From K23-9 sp964460665 (lineage in GTDB: Bacteria > Planctomycetota > Planctomycetia > Pirellulales > Pirellulaceae): 6,768 bases of DNA. Location of the stretch: assembly GCA_964460665.1 (NCBI GenBank), contig CAYWSL010000291.1, positions 1-6,768 of the forward strand. Direction: 5' to 3'. Below are positions 6,679 through 6,768 of the stretch, one piece after another (the stretch's first letter is position 1; each line of letters begins with the position of its first letter). The translations under genes were made by a program, and so were the position numbers. The notes under the pieces are model-generated. The model did no database searches. It was not told the DNA's origin and saw only the letters and a program-made list of their open reading frames with translations.

Positions 6679-6768
6679 TGGTCGTGAGCCGGTGCTAGGA
6701 ACTGGTGCTAGTGCTGAAGTTCGCAAATAACCTTGATTATTGAAATCACGTCATTTACGTGGCGGAAG

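Larger units (their letters stand above)
6420..6768. other. Upstream region of the ABC exporter, no convincing gene
   Basis: 349 bases from the exporter start to the window edge. I see no coding sequence with recognisable protein features, no tRNA and no clear sigma70-type promoter pair. It holds the leader hairpin (6438-6455), a weak palindrome GATCCCT-AA-AGAGATC (6571-6586, one mismatch), two overlapping hairpins (6651-6678), a short direct repeat GGTGCTAG (6691-6698 and 6704-6711) and a CACGT/ACGTG pair (6747-6751, 6757-6761). The exporter promoter is probably here, but I cannot place it. Confidence 0.6.

Overview
The window looks like chromosomal DNA from a marine planctomycete of the Pirellulales (Rhodopirellula-like). 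Three things point there: a DUF1501 protein, a secreted sulfatase beside it, and intergenic DNA full of inverted repeats of the GAGCCG…GGCGCTAGCC…GGGCCT type, which I remember from such genomes but could not look up. Base composition is moderate (a little over half G+C by eye). No RNA gene, CRISPR array, transposase, prophage or origin is visible.

Layout. Positions 1-1334 (+) hold the 3' part of a DUF1501 gene whose start lies outside the window. After 51 bases with a perfect 19-bp palindrome comes a secreted sulfatase (1386-2798, +). A 289-base gap follows; it carries a second palindrome sharing the core CCAGGACCTG with the first, then a 129-bp nested inverted repeat flanked by a 10-bp direct repeat. 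Next is a Tat-exported sulfite oxidase-type molybdoenzyme (3088-4281, +). It converges on a large MsbA-like ABC exporter on the minus strand (6419-4398); the 116 bases between them can fold into a three-tier hairpin. The last 349 bases are the exporter's leader and upstream DNA, with no convincing gene but several hairpins.

How the genes may work together. The sulfatase and the sulfite oxidase have visible export signals, and DUF1501 proteins normally have one, so the three plus-strand proteins probably act in the periplasm. The sulfatase would release sulfate from an organic sulfate ester, most likely a polysaccharide. The sulfite oxidase would turn sulfite into sulfate; since ester hydrolysis gives sulfate rather than sulfite, they share a theme rather than a proven pathway. 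The exporter is on the other strand and probably independent.

No clearly new multi-gene system is visible. The points most worth checking are the variant active site of the sulfatase (CQPCR, and Glu-Gln in place of Asp-Asn/His), the long helical insert in the exporter, and the dense set of intergenic palindromes.
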